Notes under the pieces: model-generated
What the model was told of the DNA's origin: nothing
What the model saw: only the letters and a program-made list of their open reading frames with translations
The model's database searches: none
In this document: piece after piece, positions 37,501 through 50,404 of the stretch
Layout of the letters: each line of letters begins with the position of its first letter
Numbering within the stretch: position 1 is the first letter of the stretch
Assembly: GCF_049306965.1 (NCBI RefSeq)
Contig: NC_133183.1
Location: forward strand, 25,010,501 to 25,074,500
Reading direction: 5' to 3'
Length of the DNA stretch: 64,000 bases
DNA from: Danio rerio
Taxonomy: Eukaryota; Chordata; Actinopteri; Cypriniformes; Danionidae
Position numbers and translations under genes: made by a program

Positions 37501-40500
37501 TAGATCCCATGAATTATTAACCCACCTGTTTATTTTGTCCACAATTTCTGTTTAACAGAGAGCAGATCGAAAAAATATAGCTTAAATTTTGACCTTTAAA
37601 AGGTTTTTTTAAAATATTAAAAACTGCTTTTATTCTAGCCAAAATAAACAAATAAGGTTTTCTACAGAAGAAGAAAATATTATTAGACATGCTGTGACAA
37701 TATCCTTGCTCTGTTAAACATAATTTGGGAAATATTTAAAAAAGAAAAAAATATATAATAAATACGACTTCAACTGTATATCTCATCTGGCTCTTTATTA
37801 AAGGATGATTCCATCACATAAGAGAAAAAATGTAAATGCTTTGCTAATTGAGAATTACAGCATATTAAAATAAAAATATGATTCATAATTAGGAATAATA
37901 TATTACATAAATATGACAATTATAAATATGTTGTGAAAAGTAAAATACATGTAGGACAAAGTCAGTTATTAATGTTTTTTTTTCTAATGCATGCTGCATT
38001 TATAATAAACATTTTCTTTATTTTTTATTCCAAAATAATTGACATTTTAAATTGTATAAATATTAGATTGTGAACATCAATGAAACCCATCTTAGCATAA
38101 CTGACTTTTTGCTATATTTATCTCTGACTAAAGAATGTTTTTTGGTTTTTATAAAGACAATTCAGGGGCAAAGAATTTCAGTGACCATCGTTGTTATTTA
38201 CAGGTGTTCACTACCCTTCTCTGGTCAGCATCTGTTCTCAGCGGGTGACAGAGGGGGAGAGAGGTTTACTGATGAGCACTTTGGCCTGTGGCTGCTACCT
38301 TGGGTAAGAAAACTAGACCTGGCTTACAATAATGTCCAAAATCATACATTTTTGATCTATAGAAACTTGTTTCAAGTCTTTTTGATGGGTATCTGTGGAC
38401 TTATACCTTAATTCATTGTCTAATATACTCTTAATAAATGCTGAGTTATTTTTATGCAAATTGAGATAAAATATATCAACAAATCCAACACTTTACTATT
38501 AAATATTTTACTCAGTTGTTGGGTTTTTCAGTATTTTACTTAAATATTGGTTAAAACAACCCATCCATTTGTACTCTTGTTGGTTTTCTGTCAGGATGAT
38601 GCTGGTTGGAGGAGTGGGCTCCCTGATGCTGGACTGGTTTGGGTGGCAGAGTGTGTTTTATGGAGCTGGTCTCCTTGCTGTTTTCTGGGCCTGTTGTGTA
38701 TGGAAATGTCTTCTTCAAGGTAATTAAAATCTTGCTCTTAAATAATCTGTTAAAATGTAAATAACATTGTTCCTGAGATTTTGTACATACAGTTGAAGTC
38801 AGAATTATTAGCCCCCCCTGAATTATTAGCACCCCTGTTTATTTTTTCCCCAATTTCTGTTTAACGAAGAGAAGATTATTTCAACACATTTCTAAACATA
38901 ATAGTTTTAACAACTCATTTCTAATAATTGATTTCTATTATTTGTCATGATGACAGTAACTAATTTTTAAATAGATATTTTTCAAGACACTTCTATACAG
39001 CTTGAAGTGACATTTAAAGGCTTAACTAGGTTGATTAGGGTAACTATGCAGGTTAGGATAATTAGGCAAGTTAATAATGGTTTGTTCTGTAGACTATCAG
39101 GAAAAAATATAGCTTAAAGGGGCTAATAATTTTGTCCTTAAAATGCCTTTTTTTTAATTAATAACTGCTTTTATTCTAGCCGAAATAAAACAGATAAGAT
39201 TTTTTCCAGAAGAAAAAATATTATCAGACATACTGTGAAAATTTCCTTGCGCTGTTAAACATTATTTGGGAAATTTTTGAAAAAGAAAATAAAAATCAAA
39301 GGGGGCTAATAATTCTGACTTCAACTGTATGGATTGTTGAGCTATTTTATCATTTTAAAGGCCAGTATTGGTATAATTAATTCTCCTTAAGAAATTGCAG
39401 TGATTCAGAACCAAAGAGTGTTGACTTCAGTATCGGTGTTTGCCATAGCAACTGTATGGATGGAGTAATTGGACCTTTTGTTTGCCAGTGCTGTTTAGCA
39501 ACACTTTTTGTTTTAAAAATCTGACTCACCACACAACACAATAAGATTTATTATCGTATATTGGTCTTTTAGAAAAAGCATATGATGTTTTTTGTTTGTC
39601 ACAGGTACAGATATCTCCCTTGACTCCTTGTGGATCAGCAGAAAAGATGTGTCTGAATCCTCTAGAATCAACTGGCTGTATCTCCTTAGAGAGCCTAGTG
39701 TCTGGTAAGGTTCAAAACTTAAAATCTTTATAAAATTCCAAATGTTTATTTTGCTATAGCATGTTGTTCATCTTAATGTGAACAATAAATCCAAGCAAGT
39801 TAGTCCACTAAAAAAACTTTGTCTGGTAATATTCAATCAAAATCTAACCTAAATCGCTCTGGCAGTCTTTCTCTGATCACATCAGTTTGATGGCTTTGGC
39901 AAAAAATGCTAAGCCACGTCCTTCCAACCATTTGTTTGCTGCCAGTGAAAAATAAAAGGTGTAGTCCAAAAGGAAAGCTCTGCCCTTACTCAATTCAGTT
40001 TCTATTGGAAGTACATCATGTGGACTAAACCAGAAGTTGCTGAGAATTTTCATTTTAGTATGATGATGTACTTCTAACTGAAACAGAATATTGAGTAGGG
40101 GTAGGGCTTTATTTTGCTGTAGTTAAGAATATTAACATACAGTTGCTAAGGAAGCCCTTAATTTGACATCAACAAAAGAACCGTCACCGCAAAGGCAGAA
40201 GCAAAGGATCAGACTTTGTTTGAAGATTACCAAAAAAATGTTTAATGGCTTAGCTTGCCTGTACTTATTATTCACCTTAAAAGTAACATTGAGTATGTTT
40301 ACATTGACACCAATAATTTGATTTTAAAACAATTAAGACAATGCCAGATTAAGATTAAGAGTCTACCATGTAAACAGCAATCGAACTAAAGAAAAATGGA
40401 ACTAAGGCATTATTTAAGTGCAGGACTGATATGTAAACACCTTAAGAAAACTATTACCATCTTGTAGGACTTTTCGCTGCGTTTTGCGACAGGATAGATA

Positions 40501-43500
40501 CACACACACGGCTGGTTGACACTTTCATTTGCACCTACGAGTCACTAAAGACACACACATTGCGAAATACAGTTGTTTTTTTCTCCCATTCAGTGTGCAG
40601 TATGAAATTCCATTAAAACAAAACTCTTCCAGCAGTTCGTACTTGAATCCAATATCTTGTTTGTCATGGAGGGCATGCATGAAATGTTCCTGAATGAAAG
40701 TGAAAGTGCCAAACTGCAGTTAAAGTCGGCAAATTAAAAATGAAACACAAAATTACATGAAACTCAGGAGGAAACGTGGATAGCGTGGTGACGCAATGAC
40801 GTTAGTGAAATTATTTACTATAACATGTAAAACAGGATCATGAAAGAAACATTCAAAAAGCAACTCATGTAAACACCTTAATCATATTATTATCTCATTC
40901 AGGTTAAGGCAAATGATTAGATGATACTGGTGTTCATGTAAACGTAGTCAATTTTAGATAGCAAAATAAATACTGTAAACTAGATTTCACACTAACTTCA
41001 AAGAAATGCACTTCATTTTACTCTCTGAATTCAGTCATTGTATTGTTGTCAGGTTTAGTTTTCCATTTTGAATAGTTCCAGTTTGGACCCATTTTTGCCC
41101 TCAGAATTGCCAACACAATCTCATGACAAATTGTATCCTTTTGATTGAGTGGCTAATTTGTATGAATTTGTACAATCTCATTCATACAATTTAGTAGGAT
41201 TTTCCCATTCCCTAATGATGGTTGGGTTTAGGGATGGGATGGGATGCCACGCCTTCTTTTTAAAATCGTACATTTTCCTAGCGCCCAAACTGACAAACCG
41301 TAAAAATAAAAGTTACTTTTCCTCGTGAGATCAGGCTAGAATTGCCTCAAAGTGATAATTCACCCAAAGCTAAAAATTCTGACATCATTTTCTCAGCTTT
41401 CACTTGTTCCAAACCTGCTAAATTTCTTCTTTTTTTTCTGTTGAACACATGGTGAAAACAGCTAAAGATTGACTTATTTTTTTATTTTAATTACATTTAA
41501 ATTCATTGTAGTTTATTATATCATTATTTTTTTGTATTATTTTTGTTTTATTTAATGTTGATGTTACTTCATTTTACTTTTATTTAGTTTCATTTTAAAA
41601 TTAAAACTTTAGTTTAAATAAAATTTAAATGAATTGTAATTAAATGTAGTTACATTTGTTTTATTATATTTATTTTATTTAGTGTCACTTTATTTTACAT
41701 TTAGTTTAATTAGAAATGTTATTATTTAATTTAAATTACAATAAACCTCATTATAATTTATTTTTATTTAATGTTTTTTTATTTTATTTAATGTTGATGA
41801 AAATATTTCACTTCATTTCGTTTAATTTTAAGTTTAACATTTTAATGAAAAATGTAAATGAAATAATTAATTTTAGTTTACTTTTATTTTGTATTATATT
41901 TTTCATTTATTGTTAATGTTACTTTTATTTACCTTCATTGTTTAATTTGTATAATTTTTTTTACAATTAAATTTACTTTATTTACTTTATATAAAACTAA
42001 TTTTGTAAGATGGAAACAGCTAACTTTTGACTTACAATGTTTTTTTTTTCCTAACATGGATGCAAATGGTTCCAGATTTTTTTTAACCTTTTTTAGCTTT
42101 TGTTAAACAAAATAAGAATACTCATAAACCACCTAAGAGAGAGTATTGTGTACATTTTCATTTTTGTGTGTACTATTTCTTTAATGCTTCATGACATATA
42201 GTCAACAAAGTACTTGAAACATCCATTAGAGATTTTGGTCTATACTGCCATTATACAGTTTCTGTATTTTGAAGCTCACCGAATATTTTATATTTTTTGG
42301 AAATAAATTTATAAACGGTAGTCATGGATGTGCATGAAAATCCCAAAAGAGTCTGCCACCATGACACAATGTCACCTTTTACCTAAATCCTTTTACCTAA
42401 ATAAATACTTTTCCTCCCCGTGCATTCTGATGCTCAGTTTGAAGAGCAGATCCTCTTGACAGTGTATACATAGCTAAACTGAGTTCCTTCCATGTAATTG
42501 GCTGATTAAATATGAACTTAAAAAAACACTGTTACACAGGTTTGCTTAACAAAGTAGCCAGTGAGCATATATATATTACTCTGCAACCTGATGTAATCCT
42601 ATATTAATAATTAATAATTATAAAATAAAATAATATATGAATGAAAAAGTTGCTCATTGTATGTATGTGTGTTTTTTAGGGCCATGATCATTGCTCATCT
42701 GTGCTTTAGCAGCTCCTATTACACCCTCATGTCATGGTTACCAACATTCTTCAAAGACACATTTCCTCATGCTAAGGTACCCCGACTTGTTAATGTGTGT
42801 GTTTTATGTTCACTTTCTTTACACACCAGTGTTCTTCCTGCTGATTTGTTAGTTTAACTCAATTTTAATTAATCTTAATTACTTATTTAATAATAAGAGG
42901 AAGTGAATTTAGCTTTTTGATGGTTATTTTTTCTAGTTTGGTTGATGTTGCTGTTTATTTCAGCCCTCTGGGTTTTGTTTGACAGGACTGGGTGTTTAAT
43001 GTGATCCCCTGGTTTGTGGCTCTGCCCACTTCACTGTTCGGAGGCTCCATATCTGATCATCTCATTAGGCAAGGTGAATGAAACCAACTCGCTTACATGG
43101 CAGTTCATAACTAGTATAAATTTTGGGACATTGTGGCTAATGTGTGATTGCCACACATAGGGGTTGCCACAGCGGATAGAACCGCTAACTTATCCAGCAT
43201 ATGTTTTACGCAGTGGATGCCCTTTCAGCCGCAACACAACACTGGGAAACATTCATACACACTCCTTCACACACATTCACTAAGGCCAATTTAGTTTATT
43301 CAACTCACCTGTACCGCATGTCTTTGGACTTGTGATGACACGCAAACAAGGAGAACATACAAACTCCACACAGAAATGCCAACTGACCCAGCCGAGGCTC
43401 GAACCAGCGACCTTCTTGCTGTGAAGCGACAGCACTTCCTACTGTGCCTCTGCGTCACCTTTGAAATTAATATTATTTAATGTTGCTTTATTTTACCTTT

Positions 43501-46090
43501 ATTTAGTTTATTATTTTTATTTTTTAAATTTTGAATTCAATTTTACTTTTTTTTTTTTTACAAAAAAAATATTTAAATTCCTACAACATTGCTTCCCCAT
43601 AAAAAAGTTGCATTTTCTCATGAAGTAGGGTTAATAAGAAATCCTGCCAGTACTTTTAATAAAATATGTTGCTATAATTTTTTTTTGCCATTTTTGTCAT
43701 TCTGGCAGGTTGTGGGACAGCGGCTGTGAGGAAACTGATGCAGGTAACACATCAGCTATGAGTTTTCTTTGCCCTCATACTGTATACCGTATTATTATTA
43801 GTAGTATTAGTAATTGTTGTAATAATAATAATAATAACAACAACAAAATTCAAAATGTGTGTTTGTTTGAAATGCGGTCTAGTTCTGTTCAATGGGAGTT
43901 GCCAGTGTGTTCATCCTCTTTCTCTGCAAGACGAGCAGTTTCATTCAGGCTGTTGCTTGTGTGTCTGTGACTATCGGACTCTCCACCTTTCATAATAGGT
44001 AAGACAATTAAAACCTGATTATCTGGTATTGATTTTGTACACAGAGAGGGTGTATTGTTGATGCCCAGATATGAATGTTTACAAGATTAGAGATAAGAGA
44101 AAGTGCAACAAAGTCACTGTGCCTGTTTTGTTGTGTAGTGGAGTGTCTGTAAATGTGAACGACCAGGCGCCATCATGTGCAGGAGCTCTGTATGGTGAGA
44201 CAACACCATTTTTATTTTATTTTTTATTTATTGTATTTTATTTATTTATTTTAATTGTTTAAATTATTACTTTATTCATTATATTTTAATGCTACTTGAT
44301 TGGATTGTAATTTGGTTTAATTTCACATTGTTATTATTTTTGTTGTTTTTAATGTAATTTTATCAATTTAAACATATTTTATTTATTGTTGTTTAATATT
44401 TTATTTTTAATTTATTTTACATTTATTTCATTTAAATTGACCTTATATTTGATTTTTGTTTTTTTACTTTAATTAATTCATTAATTTCACTTTTTATTTC
44501 ACTTTTAAAACTTTACTTTATCATTTTATACCGTATAGTTTATACTTTATTATGGCCTATTCAGTAAAACACAATGTTTTCTTTTAAGTGTAAATGTCAC
44601 TGTCATGTGATGTGTTTAAATATATTTTGATCTAAATTTCTCTCTCTCTTTCTTAAAGGGGTTATGAACACATGTGCAGCCTTTACTGGTGGGTTATAAT
44701 CCGTTTATCCTTAATGTAACCAATTATCCGAGACTCGATACACTACCTGACAAAAGTTTTGTCGCTGATCCCAGTTGTAAGAGCAAAATATAATAACTTG
44801 ACTTGTAGTTGATTTGGAAATGTGGCAGAAGGTAGATTTTTCAGATGAATCATCAGTTGAACTGCATCCCAATCATCACAAATATTGCAGAATACCTATT
44901 GGAACCCACATGGAGCCAAGATTCCCACAGAAATGAGTCTGAGTTTGGTGAAGGAAAATTCAGGTTTGGGGGTTACATTTAGTACAGAGGCATGCAAGTG
45001 ATCTGCAGAGTGGAAGGCAACATCAACAGCCTGAGGTATCAAGACATTTGTGCTGCCCATTACATTGCAAACCACAAGAAAGGGCAAATTCTTCAGCAAT
45101 ATAGTGCTCCTTCTTATACTTTAGCTTCCACATCAAAGTTCTGGAAAGCAAAAAAGGTCAAGATGCACCAGGATTGGCCAGCCCAGTCACCATATATGAA
45201 CATTATTGACCATGTCCGGGGTAAAATGGTGGAGGCATTGAAGATGAATCCAAATAATTTTGATAAGCTCTGGGAGTCCTGCAAGAACACTTTCTTTGCC
45301 ATTTCAGATGACTTTATTAATAAGTTATATGAGTTATTGCAGAGATGTGTGGATGCAGTCATTCAAGCTCATGGGATTTATTCACAATATTAATTATTTT
45401 TCCACTGCAGCATGACTTTAATTTGATAACTGTACATTATTTCTGTTGAGAAGTGACAAGACTTTTGTCTAAGCAAAGTCAGACCTTACTGCCCTAATTA
45501 AATAATCAAAAGTCAAGACATGATCAAATTTTATTTTTATAAAATAAGCGTAATCTTATTTAATTATTAAAGCGTAATTCTGATACCAAATGATCAACTG
45601 GAATTCAAGATATTACTTGTTGTTCCTAAAACTGGGATAGGCGACAAGACTTTTTTTCAGGTAGTGTAGAGTCCATGGGACATTAATGTGCACTTATGCT
45701 AGAGAAACTGACATTTTACATATATATTTTTAAAAAGTCAGTATACAAGCTATACTTATAATATGAATAACAGAAAATGATCTGAAACCCAATTGATTCA
45801 TTTTTAGTTTACAAAAATGTGAAATTATCATCACAGTTGCTTATAGGATGTAGTAATCTTCCTCATCTGGACTGTTAATTGCAGTAGCTGTTTATTATAT
45901 GCTCATATCGTGCTGTGTTTGCACAGGTTTGCTGATGGTCTACATATCTGGCTATATGATAGAGGTCACTGGCTCCTGGGTGAATGTGTTTTCAGTGCTG
46001 GCTCTAGTGAATGTCATCGGTGTGGCAGTATTTATAACATTGGGTGAAGCGAAGAGAATTGATCAGCTGGATGAACCTGAGATCATCTGA
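34597..46090 (+). CDS. slc17a9: slc17a9, vesicular nucleotide (ATP) transporter VNUT
   Basis: Thirteen coding exons join in phase into 458 codons: 34597-34724, 36814-37011, 37083-37222, 38204-38303, 38595-38719, 39605-39704, 42680-42776, 42986-43073, 43709-43743, 43883-43998, 44139-44194, 44659-44688, 45927-46090. The protein is an SLC17-family major facilitator that uses the membrane potential and chloride to load ATP and other nucleotides into secretory vesicles. Signature parts match human SLC17A9 in order: SRMAMPICAVTMAREFEW, GAFFWGYCFTQVVGGHASDR (MFS motif after TM2), SRFLLGVMQGVHYPSL, SWLPTFFKDTFPHAK, FNVIPWFVALPTSLFGG, NVNDQAPSCAGALYGVMNT. The N-terminal 42 residues are hydrophilic and unlike the human start. 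ATG 34597 is chosen as the first Met; an upstream in-frame codon at 34588 is TTG. Zebrafish has two copies, and this is probably slc17a9b. Confidence 0.96.
35389..35919. mobile_element. MITE with CTTTAACTGCCC-type ends, copy 2 (inverse of 3421-3897)
   Basis: Starts 'cttaattaactgtccgctctacc' and ends 'ggtgggacagataaag', the inverse of copy 1; shared interior includes 'ggttgaccatattttgactg' and 'ataaaccaacataccaac'. The ends have diverged more than in copy 1. It lies in slc17a9 intron 1. Confidence 0.65.
36254..36480. mobile_element. One end of a Tc1-like MITE ('CAGTGCCCAGCATAATTGAG')
   Basis: TA followed by CAGTGCCCAGCATAATTGAG and 'tacaccccattttgaaaatg' is the left end of a common fish Tc1-derived repeat. 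The inverse right end was not found, so the copy is truncated. Confidence 0.55.
37492..37776. mobile_element. CAGTTGAAGT(C/A)AGAATTATT DNA element, deleted copy
   Basis: Both ends are present with TA flanks (left CAGTTGAAGTAAGAATTATT, right 'aatacgacttcaactg'), but the centre is missing, giving 285 bp against 538 bp in the full copy. In slc17a9 intron 3. Confidence 0.9.
38790..39327. mobile_element. CAGTTGAAGTCAGAATTATT DNA element, full copy
   Basis: Ends CAGTTGAAGTCAGAATTATT and AATAATTCTGACTTCAACTG are perfect 20-bp inverse copies flanked by TA. At 538 bp it is the complete reference copy in this window; no coding. In slc17a9 intron 5. Confidence 0.95.
41112..41336. mobile_element. Non-autonomous DNA element ('AATCTCATGAC' / 'GTGAGATCAGG' ends)
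   Basis: The left part 'gccaacacaatctcatgac' and right part 'cctcgtgagatcaggctag' are weak inverse copies enclosing 'gatggttgggtttagggatg', a phrase I associate with a dispersed zebrafish repeat. In slc17a9 intron 6. Confidence 0.4.
41345..41470. mobile_element. Half copy of palindromic 'AGTTCACCCAAAAATGAAAA' MITE
   Basis: Reads 'gataattcacccaaagctaa', 'tgacatcattttctcagc', 'gttccaaacctgc', 'tctgttgaacacatg', one arm of the family. The following 41.5-42.0 kb is T-rich simple sequence. Confidence 0.6.
43159..43459 (-). mobile_element. DANA/HE1 SINE, near full length
   Basis: Reverse-oriented from 'ggggttgccacagcgg' to the head 'tactgtgcctctgcgtcacc', with the B-box inverse GGCTCGAACC near 43390. 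About 300 bp, the best copy in the window. In slc17a9 intron 8. Confidence 0.93.
44741..45666 (+). mobile_element. Tc1-like transposon (CACTACCTGACAAAAG ends), defective
   Basis: Ends CACTACCTGACAAAAGT and 'caagactttttttcaggtagtg' are inverse copies flanked by TA. A frame at 44992-45393 keeps the C-terminal half of a DDE transposase: MHQDWPAQSPYMNIIDHVRG matches the usual DWPAQSPDLNIIEHVW block, followed by ALKMNPNNFDKLWESC. The catalytic third acidic residue region is altered (IIDHV), and the N-terminal half is missing, so it is inactive. The related copy at 58241-59381 is more decayed. In slc17a9 intron 12. Confidence 0.9.
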
Positions 46091-46245
46091 ACATCAAGAG
46101 GAAAGCAGCCAAACTCTCGGAGGCACACTTGGAGATTCCTTATTTGTCATTTGTAACAAATGGATTGATACTCCTGAACACTTTGAAATGCTATGTAATA
46201 ATTTATTTTAGCATTAAATTAAGATTTATTTTATTTAATTAACAA

Positions 46246-46541
46246 TTAGCTCTTATCATTAGCCCTCCTGTGAAATATGTATTCTCCTTTAAATATTTCT
46301 CAAGTGATATTTAATGGAGTAAGGCAATTTTCACAGTATTAATTGATTTATTTTGGCTGAATAGTAGTATCTTGAAAAGTAGCTAGTAAATGTATTGTCA
46401 TCATGGCTAAAAGATCAAATAAATCAGTTATTAAAACTATAATGTTTAAAAATGGATAGAAAAACTCTGTTAAACGGAATTTGTGGAAAAATATTAAGGA
46501 GTTCACATTTAACAGGAGGGTTAATCATTCTGACTTTGATA
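46246..46541. mobile_element. Old relative of the CAGTTGAAGTC DNA element
   Basis: 'atcattagccctcctgtgaa' at the left and 'ggagggttaatcattctgac' at the right are inverse copies, with 'gttaaacggaatttgtggaa' inside. The outermost bases are eroded. It may overlap the slc17a9 3' UTR. Confidence 0.6.
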
Positions 46542-47960
46542 TGAAAGACTATGTACTGTATATGTTTACAGTCTATGAAAAACATCATGATATACACATA
46601 CATGTGTTAATGAAAAATCATATTTGTTTCATTCTGTGAACTACTGACATTTCTTCCAAATTAACTATAAAAAGAAAAGAAAGTTCAAACATTATAAATA
46701 TAAATTTTTAGACAACGGTATACTTAACATAAATGTACCTTCAGAAGAGTTGATGAATCAATATTCGGTGGAATAATTTAAATTCTCAAAAACAACAAAT
46801 AAAAACACTTTTGTTTTTTTGTTTTTTACCAATAGTCATTTTCTAAAGACAAAAGCTCTAAATGACTTTGTTTTTTTGGTTTTTTTTTATCAGAAAGAAA
46901 TGTCTTTAGACCTTTACAGATTTAAACAAATATTAACATTATACTCAAACTCAAGTACTTTTATTCTATGGCTGTATTTATATTTTGTTGTTAATGACAC
47001 ATAGTGTATATTTTTTATTTAAATGTACATTAAAATATTTGCCAGAGCTGGTTGCACTAATATTTATTTCAAATATAGAATTATGGGACATTCAACCAGA
47101 AACGCACATTTTCACTTCTAAAAATGTGACAGGGCCTGACCTTTAGCTTGTGGACCTCAAAAAAATCATACAATTCAATGATGCCACTTCTGAGTCATGG
47201 TGTATTGCACACATTTTATGTTACATTTAATGCAAATGTGACAGGATGGACCGAAACATGTACATTTATTTTTAATATATTCAGAGTATTTATATGTTTT
47301 AATTTATCAGAACAAATAAATAATTTATTACTGTTTTTTGATCAATTGATGGGATGGATAACAACTTAAACTTGCTGTTTCTGAAGTTTTCCTCTCTAAA
47401 TAACAGTTTTTAGCATAACAAATCTATTAAAGCTGGGTTTGTAAAGTGTTTTAATAAAGAAAAAAAATCTGAGAACCAAATGAATGGCATATTTCTTTAA
47501 CAGAACAACTCATAGAAATCAACCATCAGTCCGTTTTAGAAATGTTTGGGATGCAATAGGCTACTTTTATTTACTGTATTTATGTTTTTTTCAGAGACAC
47601 ATAATGTATATTTATAGTAGAATCCCTTATGTAGAATTTTAAGTATATGATATATGGTGTTATTTATACAATGAAAATCGTCTAGCTAAGAAGAGATTAG
47701 TATAATTAAACTGTCTTTCAGACTGATCAATGAATTTGTGCACTAATGACTCGATGTTATTTCTCCCCTCACCAGCAGATGGCGACAGAGGACAACGAAA
47801 ACTGCGTGATTCATTGACGATCACAAAACATTATAGGATCAAACCACGCTAAATTCTAGTCAAACAACGTTTATTGATTCGTAAACACACATGATAATAT
47901 ATTTAATCAGGGTTACTGCTGTGATGTTTTCCTCAGTATCTAACCCTCATCTCCATCCAG
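46542..47960. other. slc17a9-dnajc5 spacer, nothing recognised
   Basis: AT-rich sequence with A- and T-runs. No gene or bounded repeat; AATAAA-type signals occur often because of composition, so the slc17a9 transcript end cannot be placed. Confidence 0.4.
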
Positions 47961-48140
47961 TTGCTCAGGGGGTGATGCTCACGTCGTTGTGATGATGTCA
48001 GGAGTGGGCGTGGCCGAGTGAGATCTGCTGCATCTGGTACACTTACGTGATCGCGCGGTTCCCGGGGATGCAACCTCAAATTTAACATCGGTTTCGTTAA
48101 CGCACTGACATTAGATCACGACGCCGGGGCCGACGAAACG
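47960..48140 (+). promoter_or_regulatory. dnajc5: dnajc5 promoter and non-coding exon 1
   Basis: A GC/CG-rich island (about 47960-48260) contains 'cgcgcggttcccgggg' and a strong donor, GAAACG/GTAAGC, with GT at 48141. The first dnajc5 coding exon opens at an acceptor ending 56515 with 26 non-coding bases before its ATG, so a 5' UTR exon here with an 8.4-kb first intron is the simplest model. The exact start of transcription is not shown. Confidence 0.6.
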
Positions 48141-49228
48141 GTAAGCTGTGCATGCGTCAAAACCACGTTACAGCCGCAGGAGAGGCGGATTTGTAGCCGC
48201 TCTCCTGATTTCTCACGGCTCGTGAATATTGGTCTGTAACGTTAACGGGAGCGAACAGGCCACAGAATATGGATGCTGGAGCGCAGAGCAAACCTGAGCA
48301 CCCGGGCCCTTCCCGTGATGCAGAAACGAAGAAAGTCAGAGATTAGCTGGAAATCCGTGCAGTTTGTTGGTGAATTATATCACAGACCGTCATCTGTTAA
48401 CACTGGAGATGACAGTCGGCATTTTGTAGAGCAGAAAAAAACAGGGTCTCACTGGCGTTTGTTGCTTAGATTCATTTCAGCAGATCGCCACTCCTCAGCC
48501 TCATATTAATGAAGAAATCATGTGTGTTTTTTGTTTTTTTCATGGTGACGGTGTATTTTGCATAGTTTTGTCTTGAGGCGGACACAGTGCGACATTTGTT
48601 AAAAACCGAGCGCTCTTTCATGCAGACCGAATAGCGCAGTTGAGGATCTGTAAACAGTAGGGATGGGAATCACGAGAAATTCAACGAGAAATTTCGATTT
48701 CACGTTCATTAACCCTATTAGCCTTTATTTTGAGGAAGAAATAACAGAAGCAAAACTGTTGTCGTTTGATAAAATAGTTTTTACAGAATCAAAGCCTTTT
48801 GCTGTCGTAAACAAAGCAGGCAGTTTTTCGTATGTATTTATAGACGCTGTAAATGCAGGCAATTGTCCCTTACAAATGTAATACATAACATGTATAAGTC
48901 ATTGATTTTTTTTTCCACCATCTTCAGATGTTTTATGAACCTTGCCAATGTTAAATCTGATATGTGGTTATTCATAAAGATGTAGGCTATACAAAATTAT
49001 AGATCCTTTATTTGACCATATATGTATGTGTTTGTAATCCTAATGGTTAAACATATGCAAACGGTCATTAATGCAATATTTCATATATTTATATATCTGT
49101 GAAATCCAAAAATGAACTCTTATGTTGTATATAAGATTTGTGAATTGTTAAGTGCAAAATCACACTCAGTTTTTTCCAGTGAGACATGATGAAGGGGCCG
49201 GCCTTGGCCATTGATTGCCAGTGTGTAT

Positions 49229-49609
49229 TAGCCATGGGCCAGTATAATATTTTGATGGTTTGATAACCTTGGATTAAAATATAATGGCATCACGGTGTTG
49301 TGATTACTGGTCCAAAATAAATTATTCTTAAATGTCTGGGTAAAAACAATAACCTTTTTCCCCACTGAACAATATATTTTATTTTAGGAAACATTTAAAA
49401 TATTTCGGACCAGTAGCTTATGATTTAGAGGTTCCTTTTTTGCTGGAGATACTGTTACCCTAAAAATAACAAATAAAATAGTAGTGAAAAACATGTAAAA
49501 TTCTTTACACGTACCTTAGGAACAGTTCAATAGAAAACTTTGGTGGTTTTAAAATCTTGACTTTTCCAAACCACGGTAAACCTTGATACCGGTGATCATC
49601 CCATGCCTA
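49229..49609. mobile_element. hAT-type MITE (TAG(C/G)CATGGG ends)
   Basis: Ends TAGCCATGGGCCAGTATAAT and 'tgatcatcccatgccta' are inverse copies; flanks GTGTGTAT and GTGTGAAG agree at six of eight bases, an aged hAT duplication. Same family as 30680-31501. Confidence 0.65.
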
Positions 49610-49984
49610 GTGTGAAGTCCAAATACTTTGGCATCAATCTGAAGATTTGGCTAAAGATTTTTAGGAATCATTCAAAGTACTGGCTCAAAAGGTTTGTTTG
49701 TTCAGGAATCACGTTACTGTTTTGAATCAACTCTAAAAGAGAATCCACACTTTCATGAGCTGCTATCAAAATTATTTGGTTGTGTACAAACTATTGTGAG
49801 CTCTCCTTGTGGACCACTTTCAGGGATCAGTGATGCTGAATGCTGACAGCCCTGTTTTTTCAGCTCCTGAATCCTCTTAAAGTGTCTGGAAAATGTACAG
49901 GCTTAAACTTTTACACCATAACACCAGTTTTATTTATAATTATTATATCATATTTAAAGCTTAGTTTGCTTAAAAAATAATTAA

Positions 49985-50215
49985 TATTTATTCACCTCAG
50001 TATGTGTTTCTTTATCTGTTGAAAAAAAAAAGAAGAAATTTTCAAAAATGTTAGAAACCGGTAACCATTGACTTTTATAGAAGAAAAAAACACTGGAAGT
50101 CAATAGTTAAATTTTTCTAAATAACATATTTCCTGTTCAACAGAAATAAAAGTCAAACAGGTTCAAATGGGTTAAGTGAAGGTTGCATAAATGACAGAAC
50201 TTTCAGTTTTTGGGA
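49985..50215. mobile_element. Decayed palindromic 'AGTTCACCCAAAAATGAAAA' MITE
   Basis: Inner arms 'accggtaaccattgactttt' and 'ggaagtcaatagtt', and the right arm 'aatgacagaactttcagttttt', mark the fold-back family. Confidence 0.55.
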
Positions 50216-50404
50216 GGCCTGTCTTTTTAAATGTTTTTTGTTTTTTATATAAAAAATCAATTTACAGGTGATTTTAGATTTTTTTCTAATGAGTTAAATC
50301 AATTGACTTTATTGGAGGCACTGCTGGTTTGAAAAAGTTGCCCTCAAAATGACTGAACCTATTGGTGACAGTAGGATAACACCTTAAATTTACCTGCCCT
50401 TAAA

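Noticed and set aside
45114-45362. Minus-strand frame antisense to the Tc1 transposase piece
   Set aside because: Shadow of the sense transposase frame; no independent signature.
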